Notes under the pieces: model-generated
Told to the model about the DNA's origin: nothing
Databases searched by the model: none
What the model saw: only the letters and a program-made list of their open reading frames with translations
Made by a program: the position numbers and the translations under genes
Part shown: positions 19,681-28,589 of the stretch, piece by piece
Layout: the number at the start of each line of letters is the position of its first letter
Position numbering within the stretch: the stretch's first letter is position 1
Origin: Ceratothoa steindachneri
Lineage: Eukaryota; Arthropoda; Malacostraca; Isopoda; Cymothoidae
Assembly: GCA_963969495.1 (NCBI GenBank)
Contig: OZ018318.1
Coordinates: 179,112,246 to 179,176,245 of the forward strand
Length of the DNA stretch: 64,000 bases
Direction of reading: 5' to 3'

Positions 19681-19817
19681 GTAATGAGAGGGTTCCTTCT
19701 GGGGAATTCTCTAGAGTACAAGTGATGAATGTGAGAGAAGGATTGTCAAATCATGGAGTGAATTCGGGTCAGAGAGTGAATAGGTGTATGTGTGTTAAAA
19801 TTAAGTGTGGAGAATGA

Positions 19818-20230
19818 GAAGTTAGTGCATTGATTGATACAGGATGTAAGGTGAATGTGGTGTACTATGAAGCATTTGTAGGAATGAAAGTAAGTGAAGT
19901 TAAGGATCGTGGATTTCATTTGACTGGATTAGGTGAACAGGATGTGCCGATTGTTGCAAGGTTTAGAGAGAGTGTTTTGATTGCCGGTGTCCGGATGAAT
20001 GAAGAAGAATTTTGTGTTGTAGAAGGTGCAAACAAGAAGTAGGACATGTTATTAGGTTATAAGTTTTTGAAAGCGAATGGTATCATGATTCACCCTGATT
20101 TAGAGATGATTGAATGTAAGAAGAATGGAAGTATGAAGTGTCAATGGTATGTGAATCCAGATGGGAGTGTGAAAGTGAACATCATGAAAGGTCTGGAGGT
20201 ATATGCGATTGAGAGTGTGCCTGTAAAGCA
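19818..20230 (+). pseudogene. Gypsy retropepsin (first protease domain)
   Basis: The frame shows ALIDTGCKVNVV, the active-site D-T-G of an aspartic protease. A second half follows with MLLGYKFLKANGI, the usual I/L-L-G--FL---- motif. An in-frame TAG at 20040 divides them. The position between gag and reverse transcriptase is standard for Ty3/Gypsy. The frame is the same as that of gag's main run and of the RT segment downstream. Confidence 0.8.
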
Positions 20231-21540
20231 GAATGAAACATTGAGTGTAAGGATTGGATGGAATTTGGATGTTGAGATAAGTGAGAATGATAGGAATATT
20301 TATGTCTTGGATGGTAGTGCAGCAAACTATCGATTAAGGCGAGTGGTGCATGTGTTTGATGGTATAATTGATATGAAAGATTCTCGTGTCTGCATGCAAG
20401 TTTGGCCTGATCTGCGAAGGAAGAGTCTTAGAGAAGTGCAAGTGGGAGATAAATTGGTTGTGTTAAATACAGTGGTGAATATGGAGAATGATATGCATGT
20501 GGTGAATGCAAGTGTGTTTTTCGTGAGTGTAACGTCGAATGTTTGGAAGTATGGATATTTGATTGAGCAAGTGAAATTGGAAGAAAAGTTGAGTGAATGT
20601 GAGAAGCAAAAAGTTTACAGGATGTTGTGGAATATGAGAGGTGCTTTGAGTCAAGGGGATGAGGACTTTGGCAGCGCTCGCTTGCCTGAGTTCAAAATAA
20701 TTTTGAGCGACAATATGCCAATTTATCAAAGGCTTCATCATTTTCCTGCCCTCGTGGCTCAAGAGATTGAGGAACAGTGTGAGGAATTGGAAAGAATTGG
20801 TGTGATTGAGCCAAGAAAGTTGGAAGAGGTTAGGGTGAAAGTGAAGTTGGTCTAAATGTGTATGGTTTGCTAGTGAAGTTGAGTTTTTAGGACATAAGGT
20901 GAGTGCATCTGGATTGTGTAAATCGGAGAAGTTCATGGGAAAGGTTAGGAATTTCCCTAAGCCTACCACAGTATGAGAGTTGCATGGATTTCTTGGTGTA
21001 ATGAAACCATTGAGTGTATGGACTGGAAAAAAAGAAAGAGTACTGTGATTAAGTGGAATGACTCTATGAATGCGGCATTTGAAAAATTAAAAGCAGAAGT
21101 TGCAAAAGATGTGGAACTTGCGTATCCAGCGTATGGAACAAATGCAGGAATGCTTGAAGTGTATACGGATGCAAGTGGTCATTCGATGGGTGGATGTTTG
21201 ATGCAAGATCAAGTTGTGAATGGAGTTGAAAGAAAGCGAGTAATTGCGTATGTTTCCAAGGCGTTTAGTGTGGCAGAGCGTGCATATTTGACGATTGAAA
21301 GAGAGTTGGCTGCGTTAAGATTCTGTCTCAAGACGTTACAACCATTTCTGTATGGAGTACGGTTTGTAGTAAGAACAGATCACCAGCCACTAGTGTATTT
21401 GCAGCGTATGAGGTTAGTTGATAGTAGGCTTGCAAGGACGATAGAGGATTTGAGTGATTTTGATTTTGTGGTTGAGTATTTGCCAGGTGAAAGGAATGTG
21501 ATTGCTGATTTGATGTCACGTTTGCCATGTAGTTTGAATG
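20046..21540 (+). pseudogene. Gypsy reverse transcriptase (palm deleted) and RNase H
   Basis: The RT start is visible as GDEDFGSARLPEFKIILSDN and IYQRLHHFPALVAQEIEEQC, then LERIGVIEP. The text then jumps to KLEEVRVKVKL and EVEFLGHKVSASGL (thumb). The palm, including the catalytic YxDD, is missing, a deletion of several hundred bases near 20815. A second gap near 20998 removes the end of the thumb. RNase H is well kept: EVYTDASGHSMGGCLMQD, AERAYLTIERELAALRFCLK, RTDHQPLVYLQ and PGERNVIADLMSRLP, with the D-E-D-D residues visible. Upstream, 20200-20640 encodes a spacer of unknown role. Confidence 0.85.
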
Positions 21541-21589
21541 AGAATGAGACTGTAAGCATAAATCCTGAGTATTTGCTAGCAGGTGTAGT

Positions 21590-21945
21590 TGTTGGAAGAA
21601 AATGTAAGGGTGGAGGTGATTCTATGTTCGAAAGTGTTTTGTGTGGTTTACAAGATTTGATTAAAGATGGATTGCTTGAGAAGGTGCCAGAAAGTGTGAA
21701 TGCATTACGAAAGGTGGTTATGGAAGAAGCGTGTAAAAGACCAGAGCAATTGGGAATGGAAAGTTCAAGTAGGTTAAGAAAAGAGTTGAGAAGTATGTGT
21801 ATGCCAGAAGTGATGATGTGAGAGTATATGTGCATTATGGTGTGGAGAAGCCAGGGATGTATCATGGTTAAGGTGTAGACCGAGTGAATGGGTGTGAGTT
21901 GCATCTGCAATGTTTGAGTGGTGTGCATTATAATTGGCTGATTGA
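21590..21945 (+). pseudogene. OTU-like cysteine-protease domain inside Gypsy pol
   Basis: Directly after RNase H the frame reads KGGGDSMFESVLCGLQDLI, then VPESVNALRKVVMEEACKRP. After frame changes it reads VRVYVHYGV and CELHLQCLSGVHYNWL. The succession of G-G-D-x-[Met/Leu]-F, L-R--V--E, and a late LQ-L-G-H-[Y/F]-N block resembles OTU-family deubiquitinases (D-G-x-C-[LM]-F and the catalytic His near the end). The nucleophile position is Ser (codon TCT) instead of Cys. If this is true of the family the domain is a pseudo-enzyme; otherwise it is a single-base change. OTU domains are known in some viruses and retroelements. The assignment is by motif only. Confidence 0.55.
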
Positions 21946-22021
21946 GAAGAAGAATTATGTAAGAAGAGAGATCGACTACGTTTGCGAAGGAATTGTTCCT
22001 GTTAGTGAAGATGAAGGTTTA

Positions 22022-22440
22022 GATGCTGCAGAAGTGTTGAATGTAATGTGTGAACATGGACTTGAAGAGAGAGTGCAAGTTACCTTGACTATGAATGGGA
22101 AGTGCTATTGTGGAATGATTGACACATGTGCACAAATTTCCTTGGTGAATGCAAAAGTTATGTGTGATGTTAATAATATGAGTTGGAATGTTTCTAGAAA
22201 AGGTGTGACAGTTTCGATAAGTGGACTCGGAAGTGGACGTATTATGACATGGGAGGAATTGAGTTTGTCTGTAAGCATGGAGAAGTTGAATGACATATTG
22301 CATGAATTTGTTGTGCTAAGCGAGAATGAGTTACCTTATTGTTTTCTGTTTGGGATTGATTTTCTGCGTAAGAATAGGATTTCAGTGGATGTATGTAATG
22401 AATGTTTAGTGAAAGATGGTGTAACAGTTGGGAAGTTTCA
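22022..22440 (+). pseudogene. Second retropepsin-like domain, between OTU-like domain and integrase
   Basis: The frame reads VQVTLTMNGKCYCGMIDTCA with QISLVNAKV, then VSISGLGSGRIMTW, and about 60 residues later YCFLFGIDFLRKNRISVDV. This is the layout of a complete retropepsin: a beta strand, D-T-G (here D-T-C), a flap-like stretch and the [FIL]-LG-DFL-KN motif. It is distinct from the protease at 19818. The Gly to Cys change in the active-site triplet suggests it is catalytically dead in this copy. Its location downstream of RNase H is unusual for Ty3/Gypsy. Confidence 0.65.
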
Positions 22441-22689
22441 GAGTGAGCTTGTAAGCTCAACTGGATTTGTAGGAGTGGCAGGTGTCGATTTGAGTGAAGA
22501 GCTGTTGACTGCTGAAGATATAGAGAGCATGCAAGAGACATGCCTGATGGTGCGTGAATTGAAGGGTAGCATGATGACCAGTGTTTCTGTGAATGAATGG
22601 AGTTGCATATTAAGAGAGTTTAGAAGGTATATAGTGTGCAAGGGTTTAGTGTATTTTGTGCACTGTATAGATCATGAGGATGTATATAT

Positions 22690-23571
22690 TCCGGTGTTTT
22701 CCGTGTGTGGCACGATTGGAATGGTGAAGATTGTGCATGATAGGTTTGGACTTATGGGTAAGAATAAATTGTGGGAATGTATGAAAGTATGTATATTTAG
22801 TCCCTTTTTGAGAAAGATTTGTGTGGATGTAGCGACTACGTGTGAAGTGTGCCAGAAGAGAAAGTATCAGAGAGTGTATGTTGCCCCACCTGTATTAAAG
22901 TTGAGTGTGAATGAACCCTTTGAAATGGTAGCGATCGATTGTGTGTCTTTTCCGAGGACTGCAAGAGGGTATGTAGGGATGATTGTGATAGTGGATCATA
23001 AGAGCAAATTTGCGTATGCTGCACCTGTGACAAATAAATCTTCATTGACTGTTGCTAGAGAAGTGAGTGAGAGAATGTTGCCCATGTGCATGTGTAATGC
23101 TGTGCGAATGTTGAGTGACAATGGACCTGAGTTTGTGGGACGTGCTTTTGAGGAGATGTTGAGTGAATGGGGAATAGATCATGTGCGAACGAAGCCGTAT
23201 ATTTCAGGAATGTGAATGGTTTGGCTGAAAGAACGATGAGAACTTTGAGTGAGATGTTACGATTGATGGTGAAAGATGGGAAAGAATGGGATGAATGTTT
23301 GGGAAGAGTGCTTTGGACGTATAACATGACAGTGCATAAGGTGATTGAAATGTCACCATGTAAATATTTGCTGAACTTTGAACGAATGATTAGGCCACAT
23401 ATGGGACTTAGTGAAGAGGATCATGAGTTGTGGAGAAAAGGGAATGAAAGGTTTGAGAGTTTTTCTGTGGGTGATAAAGTACTAAAGGAGATTGAGACAA
23501 AAGGTAGACTGAATGTGGATAAATTGAAAGAGAAGTTTGAAGGTCCGTTTGTAGTAAGAAGGTTTGGTTGA
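22690..23571 (+). pseudogene. Gypsy integrase
   Basis: A zinc-binding N-terminus is partly kept (IVHDRFGLMGKNKL, TTCEVCQKRK; the second His reads Leu). The catalytic core follows with MVAIDCVSFPRTARGYVG (first Asp), VRMLSDNGPEFVGRAF (second Asp) and, after a frameshift near 23215, NGLAERTMRTLSEML (Glu). The C-terminal part includes MSPCKYLLNFER and FSVGDKVLKE, then LKEKFEGPFVV. The core spelling DNGPEF and NG-AER fits Ty3/Gypsy. The frame changes twice, so no intact integrase is encoded. Confidence 0.85.
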
Positions 23572-23579
23572 ATGGGGTA

Positions 23580-24098
23580 AGTTATGTGATAGTTCGTGAA
23601 AGAGAGGATGGAAGTTTGGATGAATGAAGAGCGCATCAAGGTCAGTTGCAAAAGTGACGTGAACCTCCTGAATATTTGGTGCAACATCTGGTGAATGAAT
23701 ATCTGTCTGAAAGAATGGAAGACTGTGAAATGGTGAATGATATAGCTAGTGCTTTAGAGGGGAAGCAGTTAGTGTTAGTTGAACATGGAAAGGGGAAACG
23801 TAAGAGTAAACGGTTGAGAAAGGATGAATGGATGGAACAGTTCTGTGAGGATGATGTGGGAGAGTTTTCTGGATTTGTGCAAGATCGAGATGGAGTATAT
23901 GATAGAACGTACAGTATTTGTAAGTTTCCTTTGAATGAGTCTGAGTCTATGCTAGAGAGTATAAATGGGATAAGTGCGCAATTGGAACAAGAGTCGATAA
24001 ATGCTATGAAAGAATGGGAAGGTTTGATGGATGTAGTAGAGAGGTTAGTTGAGGATTTGAGTGAGATTGGTCAGGGAATGTCAGATGTGTGTGGATGA
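23580..24098 (+). pseudogene. C-terminal tail frame after integrase
   Basis: An open run (23676-24098) encodes an acidic protein with the basic patch GKGKRKSKRLRKDEW and a long Glu-rich C-terminus. The text just before it (VSYVIVRE in another frame, 23580-23600) connects it to the integrase end, so it is probably the pol C-terminus, not a separate gene. It has no signal peptide or membrane span, so it is not an envelope protein. Confidence 0.55.
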
Positions 24099-24296
24099 AG
24101 TACATAGAGAAGGGGCCATGGACAGACATGAGGAGACATTACAACAGATGAGAGACAGTTGATGGACCTGTGACTAGGAGGAGAGGCAGAGTGAAAGAGT
24201 ATGACTGGGTGATGTTGAAAGCATTGTGAATGAATTCAATGGGTCTATGAAGATGGGGATTGAGACATGGTGAGGTGACGTGAGGCGAATTTAGCT

Positions 24297-24304
24297 GGGA
24301 GGGA
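24297..24304 (+). other. Polypurine tract
   Basis: GGGAGGGA directly precedes the TG start of the 3' LTR, the position expected for the plus-strand primer of an LTR retrotransposon. Confidence 0.65.
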
Positions 24305-25264
24305 TGTAGTAGTTTGGTTGTCTGCCTCCCCTCACCTATGTCTAATCTCTTTCTTCTTTTGCAGAATGTGTGTGTGTGGATCGTGTGATCACCGTCTTTG
24401 CTTTGTGTGGGGGGACTCGATGGATCTCTATCGTGCTCCCCCATTCATCTCCTGTTTTCTTTTTAGGCCGATTCTTTCAGCATAACTATAGCGTTGTGTT
24501 AGGTAATAGTTTGGAAGTCAAGTTTGTGACTGAGGAAGGAAGAGCCGCCTAGACGGAGGATAGATGAGTGGAGATTGTGTGAGAGTGGGTATAGTTGATG
24601 TTTGCTTATGGCAGTGAATATGTGACTGAATGTGCCTTCTCTTTTCCAGTTCTGTGGTACTGATTGTCGCTGACATCTGGCTTTCGGAGACGGCTGAAGC
24701 CAATCCTGACGCTCGCAAGTGCGCCTACCTCTTGGGGCGATTTTCTAAAGTGTATACCTTGGATAGCACCTTCTAGTCTCCAGGGAGTAATTGAAGCAGT
24801 GCCCAACCGATTGTGACCCAGCAGTTGGGACCAACAAGCGTCCCAGCTACCCAAAATCCTTGGCTTTGCTGAGTCCTGGACCCCTAAGAATCCCGCAGAA
24901 AGTGAGCCACCTCCCACTTTCTCCAACACGTCTCACTCCCATTAGTTAGTTAAGGGTGCACCCGTCTTTCGCGATATCTTGGTTTTACTATTCGGTTGCG
25001 TGGCCAAGATCTTGTGTGAGGCTTTTTGTAAATATATACGTGTGGTGGTTGGCCAGAGTATTGTGAGGCCAACTGTATATATATATATATATATATATAT
25101 ATCTAATGTATTTTGGTTTAGGTTGAGGGTTGTTTATATTTCGGGTTGATTATATTATTTTGCTATAATTACGGTTTCTAAATTAAATTTAGAGAATACT
25201 CTCTCTCCTCAATACCCTCTCCTTGAACCACCGAGCGGACCTTGTCAGGGTGGCGGGAATTTTG
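24305..25264 (+). repeat. 3' LTR, 3' end missing
   Basis: It starts TGTAGTAGTTTGG and aligns with the 5' LTR through GCGGGAATTTT near 25263. The last 30 or so bases of the 5' LTR (GGCTGGGGAGGCACGATC through CACTACA) are absent. Host transposon sequence resumes at once. The internal (AT)n tracts are shorter than in the 5' LTR. Confidence 0.85.
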
Positions 25265-25364
25265 GGAATCCAGTTACCAGGGTAAATGGGGGTAAACATG
25301 CTTGCTGACTACTGTTGGCGTTTGAAGCGTGATGCACCAGATGAGAGGCACAAATGAAAATCGT
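25265..25364 (+). pseudogene. Unclassified transposase-like gene, continuation after the Gypsy element
   Basis: The + strand reads ESSYQGKW, then after a one-base shift VNMLADYCWRLKRDAPDERHK and a stop. This is the expected continuation of the family core after the HQDI block at 16935 (a -YQG-W-VNM-ADYCW-LKR- pattern). It shows that the LTR element sits within this gene. Two or three codons between HQDI and ESSYQG are missing, together with the LTR end, so a small deletion removed the right junction. Confidence 0.65.
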
Positions 25365-25554
25365 CAAGGGCGTCCTTTCTTGGAAATTCTAATTATTTTT
25401 TGTTTTATTAAGAAGATTATAGTTTACATACATTTATTCCTGTTTCTATGATATAACAATAATAATGCATTATTAGATAGAGAAAGGTTTTTTAAAAAAA
25501 AATTTCAGGAAAAATGAGGCAATCTCAATGAAAATGGTGTATGCTGTACTGAGA

Positions 25555-26065
25555 AAATCTGTTTGAAGTCAGTGGGGCTCTTTGAGCTGCTGGGTCTGTC
25601 TTCATAACTTAGTTGGTTGCAATGCACTACTCAATACAGGTGAATGGATGTTGTACCCAGCTCAGAGATTTGATTGTGATCTTTAGCAATTCTCAAAGTG
25701 CCCTGAGTGCTCTCAGGTCATTGGAATCTCCATACTACCTGGTTCATGGTATTAGTGATGCCTAGATTGCTGTGAGTTAGTGGATGTCAAGATTATCTTC
25801 TGGGTTCCTGGATGTGTGGAAACTAGGGAATGAGAGCACCAAAGAGCCTGTGAGGACTAGTTGACCAGACCAGCGTTTCGCTTCTGGCAAATAAAATGGG
25901 AGTGGCTCAGGGGAACTAAAGTTGCGCATCATTGTGCCTTGATTTTTCATATGGGTCTACTCCCCCCCCCCCCTACCCTAAAGCTTCAGGTTGCTTTCTG
26001 TCATCTTTTAATTTGACACATTCACAGGACGCACTGCTTTTGATGCAGTACTCACCTACACCTTA
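25555..26065 (+). mobile_element. LINE copy L: RNase H to C-terminal fragment
   Basis: Fragments read LFEVSGAL, SNSQSALSALRSLES and RTS-PDQRFAS, in the order of LINE A at 9840-10190. More decayed text follows (LTHSQDALLLMQYSPTPY). Many stops and frameshifts are present. Both ends are undefined and the copy appears older than A. Confidence 0.7.
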
Positions 26066-26289
26066 CCGTAAAGGGATAGCTGGAGCCTTTGTAGAGAGGA
26101 TAGTTTGCTTCTGTGCTGAAGGAAATTAGGTGATATACAGACTGCACAATGATATACATAAATATACATAAGTTAGGCTAATAAGAAAAGAGAGAAAATG
26201 TAAGAGTATGATTGAATTGCTCCTTGTAAGAAACAATATTCTAAAGGATGTAAGCTCACCGGAGAAAGAATTAGGCACTTGTAACCAAA

Positions 26290-26640
26290 GGTAAAGGCCT
26301 CTTGCACACCACTTTGCTCCATATGTTCATGCCATGGAATTCCCTGTGTAATGTTCCTTCTGAAATCGGTGGTGAAGGACCAGAATTGATGTTTTGTAGC
26401 AATTTCTGCCTGGAAGCAAATTGATTTGTATTACAAGCCTGGAGATTCTATAACGGCCCCTGTCTGTCAACACCTTCTTCCATCTGCAATTCTGGCGAGA
26501 GTTTTTCTCATTTTGAGAGTTCTGCCATTGCTTGTAAATCCAAATGACTGTACTCGTTGAAACACTGCCAAATTCTGCCACCTCTTCACAATATTACCTT
26601 TAGCGCAGCCAAATGCAATCACACCTTTTTAACATTCCAT
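26290..26640 (-). pseudogene. Tc1-like transposase relic, N-terminal region
   Basis: The - strand reads MAEFGSVSTSTVIWIYKQWQ, then QNCRWKKVLTDRGRYRISRL and, in other frames, the linker up to a HWSKVV-like block. This is the helix-turn-helix and linker arrangement (R-L-x-R-x-R-x-I-x-R-L-V) of a Tc1-like transposase. The catalytic domain is not recognised downstream. It belongs to a different Tc1 lineage from the element at 3524-5459. Confidence 0.65.
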
Positions 26641-27310
26641 GACGTTGCTTTTCCAGCCCATTTTAAGTAGAGCTGATTTGCTATCTACAGATCTTCACGC
26701 CGTCCATAAACACAAATAAAGCCTAACTAACATTTCAATGTAAACTAAGCTACGCCTCTCGGCTGCCTAAGGTTCCTACATGCTTCAGATGTTAAATTAT
26801 GTTTTTTCTCCCTAGGTGACTAATTCTTTGTCCAGTGAGTTTATTTGAGGGAAAAGTTGTAAGAGGTAAGAGACTAATTTGCCTACATGCCTGTGCGCTG
26901 CAAAATTAAATTAGCTGGTCAAAGGGTGAATCAAAAGGAAAAACCTTTTAAATTGGAGAGGAAAGAAAGTGTGAGTATGCCTGATAGTATGAGAGAGGAA
27001 GTAATTGTGAATATGGGGATAAAGCAAATGTTTGAACAAAAATTAAGGAAGTGATAGTCGGTAGTGCAAAGGCTGTATTTAGGTCTATTAGAACTGGAAA
27101 GAGAAAACAGAATGCTGAATTGTGTAATGGTGTAAAATGTCCAATTGAGCACAAAAATCTCAGATATTTGCATCTGAGCTTCTCATGGAGATGCGAGTGA
27201 ATGAGAAAATGTGAGTGCAAGAACTATTATAATAAGGGAATTAGTATGAGTGTTGTAGGCTAGGTGTATAGAAAACTTATGATGCACCACAGAAGAAATA
27301 AAAGATAGAT

Positions 27311-27348
27311 GAGTAAGGTGGGTTTCATTTGTGAAACCCACCTTACTC
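27311..27348. repeat. Perfect 17-bp hairpin with 4-nt loop
   Basis: GAGTAAGGTGGGTTTCA, TTTG, then the exact complement TGAAACCCACCTTACTC. A pyrimidine-rich tract (CCCCCTCTCTCCCC) follows. It lies in the WBP4 intron. Function is unknown; it could be a MITE core or a small-RNA hairpin. Confidence 0.75.
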
Positions 27349-27363
27349 CCCCTCTCTCCCCTT

Positions 27364-28354
27364 TCTCCCCCCTTAAGCACAATGATGTTTAAAAGGTTCC
27401 CATATATGAATTAGCAAATTTTGAAGCCCTTTGAGATGAACTAAAAGCATGGAGTTGGCATTGTTTTAACAATAAAACACCTTCTTTGACTTATATCACC
27501 TTTGTTGACCCCACAAAGGATATGTAGGGCAGGTACATTGCTCACAAAAATGCTTTGAAATATGGAAAGGATAAATCTTGAATCAACCAACACTTTAAAA
27601 CAATAATAGGCCAGAAAAGGCCACTTTTTAAGCAGCTATGAGTAAACTGGTCATTAAGACAAAAATTTCTGATTACAAAGTCAGATAAAGAGGCAAGCCA
27701 TGCAGCTAAATGCGGGTATAACGATAAATTAGCAGGCAGGTCTCAAGATAATCTTAAAACGCCATTCTCAATTTATAAGACAAAAAATAGTCTGTTAAAA
27801 TATTAAAGGAAACAACAATTACTTCAAAATGAGGAGTACCACACCCTCCCATTTATAGTGGCCCAACAGACTTAAACTAGATTGAGACTACCTTGGCCTT
27901 ATTCTTTCTAGACATTTCCATTTGACCCTTTATTTGCGACTTTTTTTACAAGCTTCTTCTTCTCTTATTTTATTGGTAAGCTGCTAATATTGCAGGCTAG
28001 TGACTGAACCAACTTTAATCACATCTCTCTTTTGGCTTTGATTCTGGGTTTTAACATGTCTGCATTCTTCCCACACTTTTCTCCTTCTTCTGCTCCACAT
28101 ATTTTTATTTATCTATCCTTTCTGCATGGGACAGCATCGTTGCTAATGCACTTTAAATCAGAGGTTAGAAAACTTGCAAGTGGTCATTTATGACCTTGGA
28201 TGTGAATCTGCCTGTGGAGGATTATACGCCAAAGAAAGACAAAAAAGGATAGGTAGCTTCATTCTTAATAGGGCATAATGGGTACATTTAGTGGCATTGA
28301 TGCATGCAGACCTCATTGTAAGGAAGCAATTTTTATGATATTGATGTTTTTCAG
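27364..28354 (+). other. WBP4 intron segment without recognised features
   Basis: AT-rich intron text with no transposon motif recognised. It ends in the TTTTTCAG acceptor of the next WBP4 exon. Confidence 0.4.
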
Positions 28355-28589
28355 GCAGCACTCAAGGCATACAAAAAAGATATTGAGCACAACCCCGATT
28401 TTACTGGGGCCAAGATTGCTGAAATTGCCAAAGCCAGCAATGTTAAGATTGTGGTAGGTAGTCAAGCCCAAGCAAAGAAAGAGGAGAAGGTTCCAACCCC
28501 TGCTATCCCTCGTCCTCATATCAAAAGGAAATGGCAAGAGGCCAAGACTCCGGAAGGGTTCTCTTATTATTGGAACACAGAGACGGGAG
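28355..28589 (+). CDS. WBP4: WBP4 exon: helix and first half of the WW domain
   Basis: Following TTTTTCAG, the exon reads AALKAYKKDIEHNPDFTGAK, a Lys-rich linker, then KRKWQEAKTPEGFSYYWNTE and TG plus one base before a GTAGGT donor. KWQ-x5-G-x-x-YYWN-x-TG is the first half of a WW domain, with its first Trp and central aromatic block; the partner half is in the next exon. WW domains of WBP4 bind proline-rich spliceosomal proteins. Vertebrate WBP4 has two WW domains; only one is visible here. The AALKAY block also occurs in vertebrate WBP4 directly after the zinc-finger helix. Confidence 0.92.

Larger units (their letters stand above)
16936..25264 (+). mobile_element. Ty3/Gypsy LTR retrotransposon with OTU-like domain and a second protease-like domain
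   Basis: Two LTRs of about 1 kb flank an internal region. In order this holds a tRNA-Lys-type primer site, gag with zinc knuckles, a retropepsin, reverse transcriptase remains, RNase H, an OTU-like domain, a second retropepsin-like domain, integrase, a C-terminal tail and a purine tract. The RT-RNase H then integrase order and motif spellings fit Ty3/Gypsy. No envelope-like gene was seen. Stops, frameshifts and a deletion of the RT palm make it inactive. The last part of the 3' LTR and the target duplication are missing. It lies inside another transposon gene, within a WBP4 intron. Confidence 0.9.

Noticed and set aside
23676..24098. Tail frame after integrase as an envelope gene
   Set aside because: No signal peptide, membrane span or glycoprotein-like cysteines. 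Acidic and basic charged text contiguous with the integrase end fits a pol C-terminus better.
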